NCBI RefSeq assembly: GCF_000272405.2
Contig: NZ_AJZM02000227.1
Span: forward strand, 1-62,266
Direction of reading: 5' to 3'
Length of the DNA stretch: 62,266 nt
From: Vibrio tasmaniensis 1F-187
GTDB lineage: Bacteria > Pseudomonadota > Gammaproteobacteria > Enterobacterales > Vibrionaceae
Under the pieces are notes generated by a model, which was not told the origin of the DNA, searched no databases, and worked only from the letters and a program-made list of their open reading frames with translations. Made by a program: the position numbers and the translations under genes. This document shows positions 1 through 8,808 of the stretch, piece by piece. Numbering within the stretch: position 1 is the first letter of the stretch; the number at the start of each line of letters is the position of its first letter.

Positions 1-32
1 AAACACATTTCAGGACGGGACATATAATAAAA

Positions 33-55
33 AAGAGCCTGTTGGCTCTTTTTTT
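33..55. terminator. Rho-independent terminator at left edge
   Basis: The 7-bp stem AAGAGCC (33-39) pairs with GGCTCTT (44-50) around a TGTT loop and is followed by a T run on the plus strand. An A run precedes it, so it could also serve the small minus-strand gene at 82-273. It presumably ends a gene lying left of the window. Confidence 0.75.
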
Positions 56-81
56 GATCCTGCTAGATAATACTCTGGGTC

Positions 82-273
82 TCAATAACGACTCGATTCT
101 AACGATAGAGGTAGTTGCGCTTCGATCTCTTCAAGTTCTACCAACGGAACTGCATATTGCTTATGACTATTATAAGACTCAAACAACGCGAACTGCTCTT
201 GCTCATCGATAACCAATATCTTGCCCAAGCGACCTAGATAGTTAACATTCATCCCTTTTTGTACTCTAGTCAT
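82..273 (-). CDS. Small conserved hypothetical protein (63 aa)
   Basis: A 63-residue soluble protein that I do not recognise by name. It is rich in beta-forming residues (a YLGRLGKILVID segment followed by FALFESY) and ends in an acidic stretch with several Glu residues, which could suit a small SH3- or KOW-like barrel, but that is a guess. There is no signal peptide or membrane segment. The ATG at 273 is preceded by AGGG at a long spacing; an internal ATG at 252 is possible but its purine-rich tract touches the start codon. It lies between a terminator on the left and the mdh terminator on the right, so it is probably transcribed alone. Confidence 0.55.
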   Translation of the reverse strand: MTRVQKGMNVNYLGRLGKILVIDEQEQFALFESYNSHKQYAVPLVELEEIEAQLPLSLESSRY

Positions 274-335
274 CGTTCAATACCCTAATTCTTCGTGGTT
301 AGAAAAAGATTACGAGTGGATTGAATACAAGGATC

Positions 336-364
336 AAAAAAGCCGATCGCAATGATCGGCTTTC
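336..364 (-). terminator. mdh terminator
   Basis: A 10-bp perfect stem, AAAGCCGATC (339-348) with GATCGGCTTT (354-363), lies about 40 bp past the mdh stop. On the minus strand it is followed by a T run (the A run at 336-340 on the plus strand). Confidence 0.85.
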
Positions 365-402
365 GTTAACTGTCGTTTTAGCAGAGTTCAGTTATCTATC
401 GC

Positions 403-1338
403 TTATTTAGCGAATTCAACACCAATCTCAATATCGCCATTTAGCGTTTCTAGCATGCTGTCTAGTGCATTGCGTTCGAAGTCGCTCAGTTCACCGTAGC
501 TAAGAATCGCTTCAGCGCCTTCTTTGCCAAGTTTAACTGGTTGTGCGAAGAATGGTGCGTGCTCGCCTTCACCTTCAACGTAGGCACACTCAATCACGTT
601 CTCTTCGCCTTGAAGTGCTTTCACTAGAGCAAGACCGAAGCGACAAGCCGCTTGACCCATAGATAGGGTCGCACTACCGCCACCCGCTTTAGCTTCTACT
701 ACTTCAGTACCCGCGTTTTGGATGCGAGTTGTTAGCGCTGCGATTTCTTCGTCAGTAAACTCAACACCTTCAACTTGAGAAAGCAGAGGAAGGATCGTTA
801 CACCTGAGTGACCACCGATAACAGGAACACGAATGTCGCCTGGATCTTTATCTTTCAGCTCAGCAACGAACGTTTCAGAACGAATGACATCAAGAGTAGT
901 AATACCGAATAAACGACGCTTGTCGTAAACGCCCGCTTTCTTAAGTACTTCAGCAGCGATTGGCACTGTTGTATTTACTGGGTTAGTAATGATACCAACA
1001 CAAGCAGTAGGACAAGTAACGGCAATTTTTTCAGCTAGAGACTTAACAATGCCAGCGTTCACATTGAAAAGATCCGCACGATCCATACCAGGTTTACGAG
1101 CAACACCCGCAGAAATAAGCACAACATCCGCACCTTCAAGTGCTGGAGTTGGATCTTCACCCGCGTAACCTTTGATCGAAACAGGCGTTGGGATATGGCT
1201 AAGATCGGCAGCAACCCCCGGGGTTACCGGAGCGATGTCGTAAAGTGCAAGATCTGAACCAGCAGGCAGGCGGTTCTTTAGTAGTAGGGCTAGGGCTTGA
1301 CCGATGCCACCAGCGGCACCAATAACAGCTACTTTCAT
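403..1338 (-). CDS. mdh: Malate dehydrogenase (NAD-dependent)
   Basis: Catalyses malate to oxaloacetate with NAD in the TCA cycle (cytoplasm). The 311 residues match the length of the gammaproteobacterial enzyme. Visible features: N-terminal Rossmann motif GAAGGIGQA (residues 7-15), the substrate loop with [11 protein letters not shown] (about residues 77-87), ITNPVN near residue 115-120, and the catalytic histidine in VIGGHSG near residue 177. The start has a strong AGGAG ribosome site. It has its own terminator and is divergent from argR across a 332-bp gap, the usual mdh-argR arrangement in enterobacteria and vibrios. The upstream gap holds a 17-bp palindrome that may be an operator. Confidence 0.97.
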   Translation of the reverse strand: MKVAVIGAAGGIGQALALLLKNRLPAGSDLALYDIAPVTPGVAADLSHIPTPVSIKGYAGEDPTPALEGADVVLISAGVARKPGMDRADLFNVNAGIVKSLAEKIAVTCPTACVGIITNPVNTTVPIAAEVLKKAGVYDKRRLFGITTLDVIRSETFVAELKDKDPGDIRVPVIGGHSGVTILPLLSQVEGVEFTDEEIAALTTRIQNAGTEVVEAKAGGGSATLSMGQAACRFGLALVKALQGEENVIECAYVEGEGEHAPFFAQPVKLGKEGAEAILSYGELSDFERNALDSMLETLNGDIEIGVEFAK

Positions 1339-1670
1339 TGTTATTCTCCTTGAGAGCTTTCTCTTATAGATTCTTTGTAGGGTAATTCTTGAGCTAAATT
1401 TAAGTTAAAAAACTATATTAATCACAAAGTGATTACAATCAATTAACGCTAGCTTTGCGACTTCGCGCAAGTCAATAAAACCGTGCTACACAGCAAGTTC
1501 GCATTATGGCGATAATCATTTGAAATGACAAAACAACTCGTCTTAAATAACACATTATCCTATTAAATTTTTACAGTGATATGACTAACAAATTACCGTG
1601 ATATTTTGGCGAGAACTGAATATGTATGCGAGAATATGCAAACATCTTTGTTAATGAATAAGAATGACAT
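1339..1670. promoter_or_regulatory. mdh-argR divergent control region
   Basis: This 332-bp gap separates two divergent genes and must carry both promoters. I see a perfect 17-bp palindrome, TAATCAC-AAA-GTGATTA (1419-1435), on the mdh side, an AT-rich stretch with TTAA repeats just beside it (1394-1418), and imperfect ARG-box-like sequences close to argR. No small gene or hairpin with a T run is evident. Confidence 0.5.
1615..1668 (+). promoter_or_regulatory. Candidate ARG boxes upstream of argR
   Basis: Two imperfect matches to the ArgR consensus TGAATWWWWATTCA occur just before argR: TGAATATGTATGCG at 1617-1630 and TGAATAAGAATGAC at 1655-1668. Each keeps the left half-site but has a poor right half. 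Autorepression of argR is well known in related bacteria; the sites here are only suggestive. Confidence 0.35.
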
Positions 1671-2141
1671 ATGCGCAATACAGAAAAACAAGACAACTTA
1701 GTTCGAGCTTTTAAATCACTACTAAAAGAAGAACGTTTTGGTTCGCAAGGCGAGATTGTCGATGCCCTGAAGCATGAAGGCTTTGAAAGTATCAACCAAT
1801 CTAAAGTTTCGCGTATGTTAACTAAGTTTGGCGCCGTGCGAACACGCAATGCAAAAATGGAGATGGTTTATTGTCTTCCTGCTGAACTTGGTGTTCCGAC
1901 GGTTTCGAGCTCTTTAAGAGAGTTAGTGTTAGATATTGATCACAACAATGCATTGGTTGTGATACACACTGGCCCTGGTGCCGCGCAGCTTATTGCTCGC
2001 TTATTAGATTCATTAGGTAAGTCAGAAGGCATACTGGGGGTAGTTGCTGGAGATGATACTATCTTCATTACTCCAACCTTATCAGTTACCACTAAGCAAC
2101 TGTTCGATTCTGTATGCGAACTGTTTGAATACGCAGGATAA
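1671..2141 (+). CDS. argR: Arginine repressor ArgR
   Basis: Hexameric arginine-dependent repressor of arginine biosynthesis genes and a cofactor in plasmid/XerCD recombination in relatives. The 156-residue length is typical. The N-terminal winged helix spans residues 1-75, including the recognition segment [20 protein letters not shown]. The C-terminal oligomerisation and arginine-binding half contains the signature [13 protein letters not shown] and the [11 protein letters not shown] segment with paired aspartates that bind arginine. It is divergent from mdh and probably monocistronic; no clear terminator follows, but a 9-bp inverted repeat lies at 2176-2210. Confidence 0.96.
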   Translation: MRNTEKQDNLVRAFKSLLKEERFGSQGEIVDALKHEGFESINQSKVSRMLTKFGAVRTRNAKMEMVYCLPAELGVPTVSSSLRELVLDIDHNNALVVIHTGPGAAQLIARLLDSLGKSEGILGVVAGDDTIFITPTLSVTTKQLFDSVCELFEYAG

Positions 2142-2200
2142 TTGCTCACAGTTTCATAACTATCAGCCATTACTATTGGATCACAAACACCTATTTAGTT

Positions 2201-2216
2201 CGTGATCCAAATCACA
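2201..2216 (+). promoter_or_regulatory. Putative CRP binding site
   Basis: CGTGA-TCCAAA-TCACA matches the CRP consensus TGTGA-N6-TCACA at nine of ten half-site positions. It lies about 270 bp upstream of the TRAP binding-protein gene, so catabolite control of the transporter is plausible; argR ends only 60 bp upstream. Confidence 0.5.
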
Positions 2217-2411
2217 TCCTAAGATATCTATCCCGCCTCTCCCAAAAATCACTAACTCATTGATTTTAAAAAACTCAATAGCAAATCAAACACGAGATCC
2301 AACCGTCATTTGTTAGATTTTTTCGCTATATCTTTTAACATTTGAGTAATTTTCTGCCAATTTTTGATATTATTCAGCCACTTTTTCATCACATGGATTG
2401 AAAAAGGTGCC

Positions 2412-2452
2412 GTTTCCAAATAGGAAACTCCAGAAACGACTACACTTGTTTC
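2412..2452 (+). promoter_or_regulatory. Tandem hairpins in 5' leader
   Basis: GTTTCC-AAATA-GGAAAC (2412-2428) is a perfect 6-bp stem, and GAAAC (2433-2437) can pair with GTTTC (2448-2452). The four GTTTC/GAAAC blocks could also pair in an alternative register. Function unknown; they lie 33-73 bp before the start codon at 2485. Confidence 0.35.
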
Positions 2453-2484
2453 AGGGTTAATAATGAATAAAGGAAGGGAAATTC

Positions 2485-3453
2485 ATGGCATTTACCAAAC
2501 TGATTAAAGTTGGGGCTATTGCAGCTGCTGTAATGGGCGCTGGCGCAGTTAACGCTCAAGAGTTCATCACAATTGGTACTGGTTCAGTAACGGGTGTTTA
2601 TTACCCGACTGGTGGTGCAATTTGTAAGCTAGTGAACAAAGGCCGTAAAGACCACAACATTCGTTGTTCTGTCGAGTCTACTGGCGGTTCAATCTACAAC
2701 GTTAATACCATCCGTGCTGGTGAACTAGATTTCGGTGTTGTTCAATCGGACTGGCAATACCACGGCTACAACGGTACAAGTAAGTTCAAAGACCAAGGCG
2801 AATACAAGAAACTTCGTGCTATGTTCTCTCTACATACAGAACCGTTCAACATCATCGCTCGCACCGATGCAGGTATTAACAATGTTTCAGACCTAGCTGG
2901 TAAGCGTGTCAACATTGGTAACCCGGGTTCTGGCGACCGTGCAACGATGGGTGTTGTAATGGACTCTATGGGCTGGACTAACGATAGCTTCAAGCTTGCT
3001 TCTGAACTGAAAGGTTCTGAGCGTTCACAAGCACTTTGTGATAACAAGATTGATGCATTCATCTACATGGTTGGTCACCCGAACGGATCAATTAAAGAAG
3101 CGACAACGTCTTGTGATGCAAAACTGGTTTCTGCAACAGGTCCACAGATCGACAAGATCGTAGCTGAAAACCCATACTACGCATACAGCACAGTACCTGC
3201 TGGTATGTACCGCGGTACAGATGCTGACGTAAATAGCTTTGGTGTTGCTGCAACTATGGTAACAACTTCAGACGTTTCAGATGAAGTAGCATACAACGTT
3301 GCTAAAGCAGTATTTGAAAACTTCGCAACATTCAAACGTCTGCACCCAGCATTTGCTAACCTGAAAAAAGAAGACATGGTTAAAGCGGGTATCTCTATCC
3401 CTCTTCACCCAGGTGCCGCAAAATACTACAAAGAAGTAGGTCTTCTAAAGTAA
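2485..3453 (+). CDS. TAXI family TRAP transporter substrate-binding protein
   Basis: Periplasmic binding subunit of a tripartite ATP-independent transporter of the TAXI type. The 322-residue precursor has a Sec signal peptide (residues 1-24, cleavage likely after VNAQ or NAQ). The mature protein opens with the family hallmark [20 protein letters not shown] and continues with [25 protein letters not shown] and [13 protein letters not shown], regions that line the ligand cleft in TAXI proteins. Substrate is not readable from sequence; TAXI systems with known ligands carry glutamate or other organic acids. The fused permease follows 255 bp downstream after a strong hairpin, as expected if more binding protein than permease is made. 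Confidence 0.9.
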   Translation: MAFTKLIKVGAIAAAVMGAGAVNAQEFITIGTGSVTGVYYPTGGAICKLVNKGRKDHNIRCSVESTGGSIYNVNTIRAGELDFGVVQSDWQYHGYNGTSKFKDQGEYKKLRAMFSLHTEPFNIIARTDAGINNVSDLAGKRVNIGNPGSGDRATMGVVMDSMGWTNDSFKLASELKGSERSQALCDNKIDAFIYMVGHPNGSIKEATTSCDAKLVSATGPQIDKIVAENPYYAYSTVPAGMYRGTDADVNSFGVAATMVTTSDVSDEVAYNVAKAVFENFATFKRLHPAFANLKKEDMVKAGISIPLHPGAAKYYKEVGLLK

Positions 3454-3474
3454 CTCTACTTTAAGCCTACTAAA

Positions 3475-3503
3475 CCAATAAGGAGGCTAGTCCTCCTTAT
3501 TGG
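3475..3503 (+). terminator. Hairpin between binding-protein and permease genes
   Basis: A perfect 12-bp stem, CCAATAAGGAGG (3475-3486) with CCTCCTTATTGG (3492-3503), loop CTAGT, followed by a short T-rich tract. It is probably a partial terminator or mRNA 3'-end stabiliser that sets the binding protein to permease ratio. Confidence 0.7.
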
Positions 3504-3708
3504 CTTTTCACGTTTTATAAAAATAATTTAAGTGAAAAGAACAACCCTTTAAGTTTCTCCAATTTGGAGGACTTACCTTCGTATCAAGCCTAAGACAAAG
3601 ACGAACAAAGAGCGCATTTCTCTATCCATTCACTACACTAGATAGGAAAGAAATCACGTTTAGTTGTTCGTAACAAAAGGCAGACCATCAATAATAAGGA
3701 TAAAGTAC

Positions 3709-6288
3709 ATGACGCAGACAACATCACCGTCTCCAGATGTGCAAGAAATGGTGGCACAATCAGATACTGGTGCGCGTAGCCCTCGTGGTATCCAAGGCCG
3801 TATTTTATGGTTTGTGCCTCTATGTTGGTCACTGTTCCAACTTTGGTATGCATCTCCGCTGCCATTCATTTTTAACTTCGCAATTTTAAACGACACTGAA
3901 GCTCGAGCAATTCACCTTACGTTTGCTATTTTCCTAGCCTTTACCGCTTATCCAGCCATGAAGAATTCGCCTAGGGATCGCATCCCCGCCGTCGACTGGA
4001 TATTGGCGCTTGTAGGTAGCTTTTCAGCTTCTTATATCTATATTTTCTATACTCAACTCGCTGAACGCTCAGGCGCTCCAACAACGTTTGATATTGTTGC
4101 TGCGGTATTCGGTATGGTTCTACTGCTTGAAGCAACACGACGCGCTTTAGGTCCACCTCTTATGGTTGTGGCAGCAGTCTTCCTACTTTACACCTTTGGC
4201 GGCCCTCACATGCCAGACGTTATCGCCCATAAAGGTGCAAGCCTGAACAAGGCAATGTCGCATCTGTGGTTAACAACAGAAGGTGTGTTCGGTGTTGCTC
4301 TTGGCGTATCAACGTCATTCGTATTCTTGTTTGTACTGTTTGGTGCAATGCTAGAGCGTGCTGGCGCGGGTGCTTACTTTATCAAGGTAGCATTCTCACT
4401 ACTTGGCCACATGAAAGGCGGCCCAGCGAAAGCAGCCGTTGTAGCATCGGGGTTATCTGGTCTGGTATCAGGTTCTTCGATTGCTAACGTAGTAACCACA
4501 GGTACCTTTACTATCCCGCTAATGAAGCGTGTTGGTTTCCCGGGAACAAAAGCGGGTGCAGTAGAAGTCGCAGCTTCAACCAATGGTCAATTAACACCAC
4601 CAATCATGGGTGCAGCAGCATTCTTGATGGTTGAGTACGTGGGCATCTCTTACGTAGAAGTAATCAAAGCAGCACTACTGCCCGCTCTGATCTCTTACAT
4701 CGCCCTGATTTACATTGTTCACTTAGAGGCATGTAAAGCAGGTATGACGGGCTTACCTCGTCGTCACACACCAACTATCGTGCAAAGCCTACTCTCTTTC
4801 ACTGGTACTATCTTAGGCCTATGCGTCATCAGTGCTGCGGTTTACTACGGTGTCGGCTGGACAAAAGATGTCTTTGGCGCTGCAGCCACACCAATTGTGA
4901 CTGTTGCTCTATTAGTCTCTTATGTCGCTCTGGTTCGTGTTTCTGCTAAATACGCAGCTGAAGGTGGAATGGAAATCGACGAGAACCTAACAGAAGTACC
5001 TGATCCAGGCCCAACGATTAAGTCTGGCCTTCACTTCCTACTGCCTATCGTAGTTCTAGTTTGGTGTTTAACGGTTGAACGTTTCTCTCCAGGTCTATCG
5101 GCATTCTGGGCGACCGTGTTCATGATCTTCATTTTGATCACGCAGCGTCCTTTAATGACTCTGATGAACAAATCAGACGATCTCGCAGAACAAACAAAAG
5201 CAGGCTTCGTTGATCTAGCAGAGAGCTTAGTTTCAGGCGCACGTAACATGATCGGTATCGGTGTAGCGACAGCTGCAGCAGGTACGGTTGTAGGCGTGGT
5301 AACGCTGACAGGTATCGGCCTTGTAATGACCGATTTTGTTGAGTTCATCTCAGGCGGTAGCATCATTCTAATGTTGTTATTCACTGCGGTAATCAGCTTG
5401 ATCTTAGGTATGGGCTTGCCAACAACGGCGAACTACATCGTTGTATCAACATTGATGGCACCAGTAATTGTTACCTTAGGTGCAGCGCACGGCTTGATCA
5501 TTCCACTGATTGCGGTTCACTTATTCGTGTTCTACTTCGGTATTCTTGCGGACGATACACCTCCGGTAGGTTTGGCTGCATTTGCGGCCGCTGCGATTGC
5601 TAAATCAGACCCGATTCGTACCGGTATTCAAGGTTTTACCTACGATATCCGGACCGCGATATTGCCGTTCATGTTCATCTTCAACACCCAACTACTGTTG
5701 ATGGGCATTGATTCTTGGTGGCACTTAGCACTGACGATTTTCTCTTCAGTTACTGCGGTACTTATCTTTGCAGCAGCGACACAAGGTTGGTGGTTCACTA
5801 AGAACAAGTGGTGGGAAACTATACTGCTTATCGTTCTGACCTTCTCTTTCTTCCGCCCTGGCTTCTGGTGGGACATGATTTATCCAGAGAAAGTTCTTTC
5901 ACCTGGAGTTGAGATCGCTCAAATCACAGAAAATCTATCTGTGGGACAATCACTTGAATTGAGAGTCGGTGGCGAAAACTTAGAAGGTAACTATTCTGAG
6001 AAAACAGTTCGCCTTCCGTTTGAAGATTCTGCGACAACAAGTGAAGACCGCATTGCTTCAATGGGCCTAATGCTGACCCAAGCTGACGATAAGATGATTG
6101 TTGATATGGTTGAGTTTGGTAGCCCTGCTGAAGCTGCTGGCATTGACTTTGATTGGGAAATTAAATCCGTTATCCAAGATGCAGAACGACCAATGAAAGA
6201 GTGGGTATTCTTACCTGCCCTATTAATTTTGATTGGTTTAGCGATGAACCAAAGAAGGCGTGCTCGTAAGGATGAGATTAGCGCGTAA
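3709..6288 (+). CDS. TRAP transporter fused permease (DctQM type) with C-terminal PDZ-like tail
   Basis: Inner-membrane permease that uses an ion gradient to import the ligand delivered by the TAXI binding protein. I chose the ATG at 3709 (859 aa), preceded by AAGGA at 3696-3700, over an upstream in-frame ATG at 3664. Residues about 30-170 form the small DctQ-like part and residues about 190-715 the multi-span DctM part, including the conserved LTPPIMGAAAFLM segment, the GMGLPTTANYIV motif and ILADDTPPVGLAAFAA. After residue about 745 comes a soluble segment resembling DUF3394, with a PDZ-like signature (VEFGSPAEAAGIDFDWEI), then a last hydrophobic span and a basic end. A terminator follows, then a UspA gene. 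Confidence 0.9.
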   Translation: MTQTTSPSPDVQEMVAQSDTGARSPRGIQGRILWFVPLCWSLFQLWYASPLPFIFNFAILNDTEARAIHLTFAIFLAFTAYPAMKNSPRDRIPAVDWILALVGSFSASYIYIFYTQLAERSGAPTTFDIVAAVFGMVLLLEATRRALGPPLMVVAAVFLLYTFGGPHMPDVIAHKGASLNKAMSHLWLTTEGVFGVALGVSTSFVFLFVLFGAMLERAGAGAYFIKVAFSLLGHMKGGPAKAAVVASGLSGLVSGSSIANVVTTGTFTIPLMKRVGFPGTKAGAVEVAASTNGQLTPPIMGAAAFLMVEYVGISYVEVIKAALLPALISYIALIYIVHLEACKAGMTGLPRRHTPTIVQSLLSFTGTILGLCVISAAVYYGVGWTKDVFGAAATPIVTVALLVSYVALVRVSAKYAAEGGMEIDENLTEVPDPGPTIKSGLHFLLPIVVLVWCLTVERFSPGLSAFWATVFMIFILITQRPLMTLMNKSDDLAEQTKAGFVDLAESLVSGARNMIGIGVATAAAGTVVGVVTLTGIGLVMTDFVEFISGGSIILMLLFTAVISLILGMGLPTTANYIVVSTLMAPVIVTLGAAHGLIIPLIAVHLFVFYFGILADDTPPVGLAAFAAAAIAKSDPIRTGIQGFTYDIRTAILPFMFIFNTQLLLMGIDSWWHLALTIFSSVTAVLIFAAATQGWWFTKNKWWETILLIVLTFSFFRPGFWWDMIYPEKVLSPGVEIAQITENLSVGQSLELRVGGENLEGNYSEKTVRLPFEDSATTSEDRIASMGLMLTQADDKMIVDMVEFGSPAEAAGIDFDWEIKSVIQDAERPMKEWVFLPALLILIGLAMNQRRRARKDEISA

Positions 6289-6296
6289 TGGATAGA

Positions 6297-6329
6297 GCCA
6301 AATAGCGCTCTACTCTATTTGGCTTTTTT
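6297..6329 (+). terminator. Terminator after TRAP permease
   Basis: GCCAAATAG (6297-6305) pairs with CTATTTGGC (6315-6323), followed by six T residues. Confidence 0.85.
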
Positions 6330-6395
6330 ACTACATGGAAAAGATAATTACAGCGCTTGGTATGTACTCGGCGCTGCTCAAAAAGAGACGAATAC

Positions 6396-6833
6396 ATGTA
6401 TAGACAAATCCTTGTTCCCGTTGATCTGAACGACAAAGGCTTTTCTGATAAAGCGGTCGAGCTAGCGGTATGGCACGCGAAACACAGTAATGCTGAGATC
6501 CACATTCTGAACGTATTACCGGGCATCCACATGTCGATGGTAGCGTCTTACTTCCCGAAAGATGCAGCAAACCAAATGAAGCTTGATGTTAAAAATCAGC
6601 TGAAAGAATTTGCTGATAAGCATATCGACGATGATGTGATCTATAAAGTTCACGTTGCCGAAGGCAAGACCTACACAACGATTCTTGATTGCGCAGAGAA
6701 ACTAGGGGCAGACCTTATCGTGATGCCTAGTCATAAGCGTTCAAAAATCGACAAGGTTGTACTTGGTTCTGTTGCAAGCAAAGTAGTACAGAACTCACCA
6801 ATCAATGTACTGGTAGTTAAGCCGCAAGGCTAA
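6396..6833 (+). CDS. Universal stress protein, UspA family
   Basis: Small cytoplasmic alpha/beta protein of 145 residues starting MYRQILVPVDLNDKGF, the standard UspA opening. The ATG at 6396 fits the family; an in-frame upstream ATG at 6357 adds only basic residues with no homology. The C-terminal GADLIVMPSHKR and VLGSVASKVVQNSPINVLVV segments carry a nucleotide-loop-like pattern. UspA proteins next to TRAP transporters are known (TeaD beside TeaABC in Halomonas), where the protein binds ATP and modulates transport, so a regulatory role on the upstream TRAP system is likely. A terminator lies between, so it may have its own promoter or rely on read-through. Confidence 0.88.
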   Translation: MYRQILVPVDLNDKGFSDKAVELAVWHAKHSNAEIHILNVLPGIHMSMVASYFPKDAANQMKLDVKNQLKEFADKHIDDDVIYKVHVAEGKTYTTILDCAEKLGADLIVMPSHKRSKIDKVVLGSVASKVVQNSPINVLVVKPQG

Positions 6834-6860
6834 ATCACTTAATCGACACAACGATCTAAA

Positions 6861-6888
6861 AAGGTTGGCCTAAAAGCCAACCTTTTTT
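6861..6888. terminator. Bidirectional terminator between uspA-like and hydroxyacid dehydrogenase genes
   Basis: AAGGTTGGC (6861-6869) pairs with GCCAACCTT (6876-6884), flanked by an A run on the left and a T run on the right, so it can end both convergent genes. Confidence 0.88.
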
Positions 6889-6918
6889 ATTTTGTGCTTG
6901 CACCATTCAATTCTTCAA

Positions 6919-7881
6919 TCAACTCACTAAGTTCTGCGGATTACCTGCAACAAACCCATCAATATTATCGATTAAGATATCAGACAGCTTTTGAATTGAA
7001 CTGTCGCTGCCCCACGCCACATGTGGTGTCAGCAGTAAATTAGGTAAGTGGCTGTTAGCCAATAGTGGATTCGAATTGTCTGCAGGTTCTTGTGTAAACA
7101 CATCCATGCCCGCACCTGCAATCTCATTACTTTTCAAAGCTTCAACTAAGGCCTGCTCATCGACAAGTCCACCACGGCCAGCATTAATTAATACCGCACT
7201 TGATTTCATAATGGTTAGCTCTCGCTCTGAAATCAGATTTCGAGTCGCTTCAGTTAATGGACAATGTAAGCTAATCGCATCCGCTTGCTGTAACACCGTA
7301 TCAAAAGGTAGATACCCTTCTCGACAAGAATCTGCCCCTTTACGCTCAGTAAAGATGACGTTCATACCAATCGCTTTTGCTAATATCGCGGTCGCTTGCC
7401 CTAAGCTACCACTCCCTATTAAGCCCAATGTACTGCCTGCAACATCTTGAATCGGATGAGTAAAGAAACAGAATTGTTTGTCCTTTTGCCACTCGCCCGC
7501 CTTGATGTCCTGATGATAACCAACGAGGTTTCGCTTTAGCGTAAATAGCATCGCGATAACATGTTCAGGTACCGATTGAGTCGCGTAGCCTTGCACGTTT
7601 GTCACCGCTATGTTGTTACTCTTGCAGTAGCCAACATCGACATTGTTCACACCCGTTGCTGAAACAGCTATTAGCTTAAGTTGTTGTGCTTGAGCCAAAT
7701 TCGATTCGTTAAGCACGACCTTGTTGGTAATAACCACATCAGCGCCTTCTATTCGTTCAGACACTTGTTCTGGCGAAGTGAAGTCATACTCAACCCATTG
7801 ATGTTCAAAGCTAAGGGGTTTTAAATGTATTTGAGATGGGATGGTAGCTCTGTCGAGAAAGACCACTTTCAACTTCGGCAT
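6919..7881 (-). CDS. D-2-hydroxyacid dehydrogenase (glycerate dehydrogenase/hydroxypyruvate reductase-like)
   Basis: NAD(P)-dependent oxidoreductase of the D-isomer 2-hydroxyacid family, 320 residues from the ATG at 7881, which has AAGGA at ideal spacing; an upstream ATG at 7914 would add 11 residues but lacks such a site. The nucleotide fold shows GLIGSGSLGQA (about residues 145-155). The family's catalytic Arg (INAGRGGLVDE), Glu (FTQEPADN) and His (TPHVAWGS) are all present. It resembles HprA of enterobacteria; the exact substrate (hydroxypyruvate, glyoxylate or another 2-keto acid) cannot be read from sequence. The rluA-like gene ends just upstream, so the two are probably cotranscribed. 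Confidence 0.85.
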   Translation of the reverse strand: MPKLKVVFLDRATIPSQIHLKPLSFEHQWVEYDFTSPEQVSERIEGADVVITNKVVLNESNLAQAQQLKLIAVSATGVNNVDVGYCKSNNIAVTNVQGYATQSVPEHVIAMLFTLKRNLVGYHQDIKAGEWQKDKQFCFFTHPIQDVAGSTLGLIGSGSLGQATAILAKAIGMNVIFTERKGADSCREGYLPFDTVLQQADAISLHCPLTEATRNLISERELTIMKSSAVLINAGRGGLVDEQALVEALKSNEIAGAGMDVFTQEPADNSNPLLANSHLPNLLLTPHVAWGSDSSIQKLSDILIDNIDGFVAGNPQNLVS

Positions 7882-7915
7882 TGTACGTCCTTGCATTGGT
7901 ATTGATGGCACCATT

Positions 7916-8650
7916 CTAAGCTTTTAGCTTACTGTAGTCTGGAAGCTCTGGCGCAATTTCAAAGTGCTGCTCGATTTGTGGCGATGCTTGAGGGTAAAAA
8001 TCACAAAGCACGAAGGCTTTGAACAGTTGGTTGTTCGCTGGATGATAGAAGCTCAGTTCACACGCATGTAAAGCTAGCCGATCGCTATACTCAAAAGCTT
8101 CAGGCGTTGCGTAAAACTCGTCGCCCACAATTGGATTCCCTATTTCCATACAATGCACACGCAACTGATGAGAGCGGCCGGTGATAGGCAGTAGCTTCAA
8201 TAAGGTCGTTTGAGCCTCTTGTTGCTCAACCACATAGCGAGTCTGAGATGGTTTACCCTCGTCGAAACACACTTTCTGTCTAGGACGATTCGGCCAGTCG
8301 CAAATAAGAGGAAGATCAATCAAACCTTCCTTGTCTTCCATTGAACCCCACACTCGTGCGTAATAAAGTTTGTGTGTCAGTCGATATTGAAATTGCTTCT
8401 TCAAATGACGCTCAGCTTGTTTGTGTTTAGCGAGCAGCATCAAGCCCGATGTCGACATGTCTAATCGATGTACGACTTGAATCTCTGGAAATTCGACAAC
8501 TAACCGACTCCACATACTGTCGTAGTGTTCTGGCAGTCTCCCCGGCACCGAAAGTAGGCCTGCTGGCTTGTTCACCACAAGAATATCATCATCTTGATAG
8601 ACAATATCAGTCCACGGTTCACGTGGGGGCGTGTACTGTTCTAACGCCAT
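7916..8650 (-). CDS. rluA: RluA family pseudouridine synthase
   Basis: Converts uridine to pseudouridine in structured RNA; RluA of E. coli modifies 23S rRNA U746 and tRNA U32. The 244-residue protein shows the opening YQDDDILVVNKPAGLLSVPG, the catalytic-aspartate motif HRLDMSTSGLMLLA (about residues 61-74), and ITGRSHQLRVH (about residues 157-167), which mark the RluA branch. It is slightly longer than E. coli RluA owing to a C-terminal extension of about 20 residues. No S4 domain precedes the catalytic domain, as expected for RluA rather than RluC/D. It is followed within 35 bp by the hydroxyacid dehydrogenase. Confidence 0.85.
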   Translation of the reverse strand: MALEQYTPPREPWTDIVYQDDDILVVNKPAGLLSVPGRLPEHYDSMWSRLVVEFPEIQVVHRLDMSTSGLMLLAKHKQAERHLKKQFQYRLTHKLYYARVWGSMEDKEGLIDLPLICDWPNRPRQKVCFDEGKPSQTRYVVEQQEAQTTLLKLLPITGRSHQLRVHCMEIGNPIVGDEFYATPEAFEYSDRLALHACELSFYHPANNQLFKAFVLCDFYPQASPQIEQHFEIAPELPDYSKLKA

Positions 8651-8738
8651 TAGAGCCTCTTAATTACTGGTTAATAAATAATTCATGGTCGAATCGTTTA
8701 TTAAAAAATACAATTTTAAACACTTTTGTACATAAAAG

Positions 8739-8766
8739 TTGACGAAATTACGAAACATGGTATTGA
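8739..8766 (+). promoter_or_regulatory. Putative sigma-70 promoter of the Nramp-like gene
   Basis: TTGACG (8739-8744) and TATTGA (8761-8766) are separated by 16 bp and lie about 43 bp upstream of the start codon at 8809. AAAGGA precedes the ATG. Confidence 0.45.
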
Positions 8767-8808
8767 TAAGGTAACGGAAAATAAGAACTAAGCCTCAAAG
8801 GAAAAACG

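Larger units (their letters stand above)
2142..2484. promoter_or_regulatory. Intergenic region before the TAXI transporter gene
   Basis: A 343-bp non-coding stretch. It holds an inverted repeat TTGGATCAC (2176-2184) / GTGATCCAA (2202-2210) overlapping a good CRP-type site, an AT-rich promoter-like zone (about 2270-2370), and two small hairpins in the likely 5' leader (2412-2452). AGGAAGGG just before 2485 is the ribosome site of the next gene. Confidence 0.5.

Noticed and set aside
8651..8808. Manganese (yybP-ykoY) riboswitch before the Nramp-like gene
   Set aside because: I looked for the conserved paired loops of this class and found none; only a promoter-like pair is visible.
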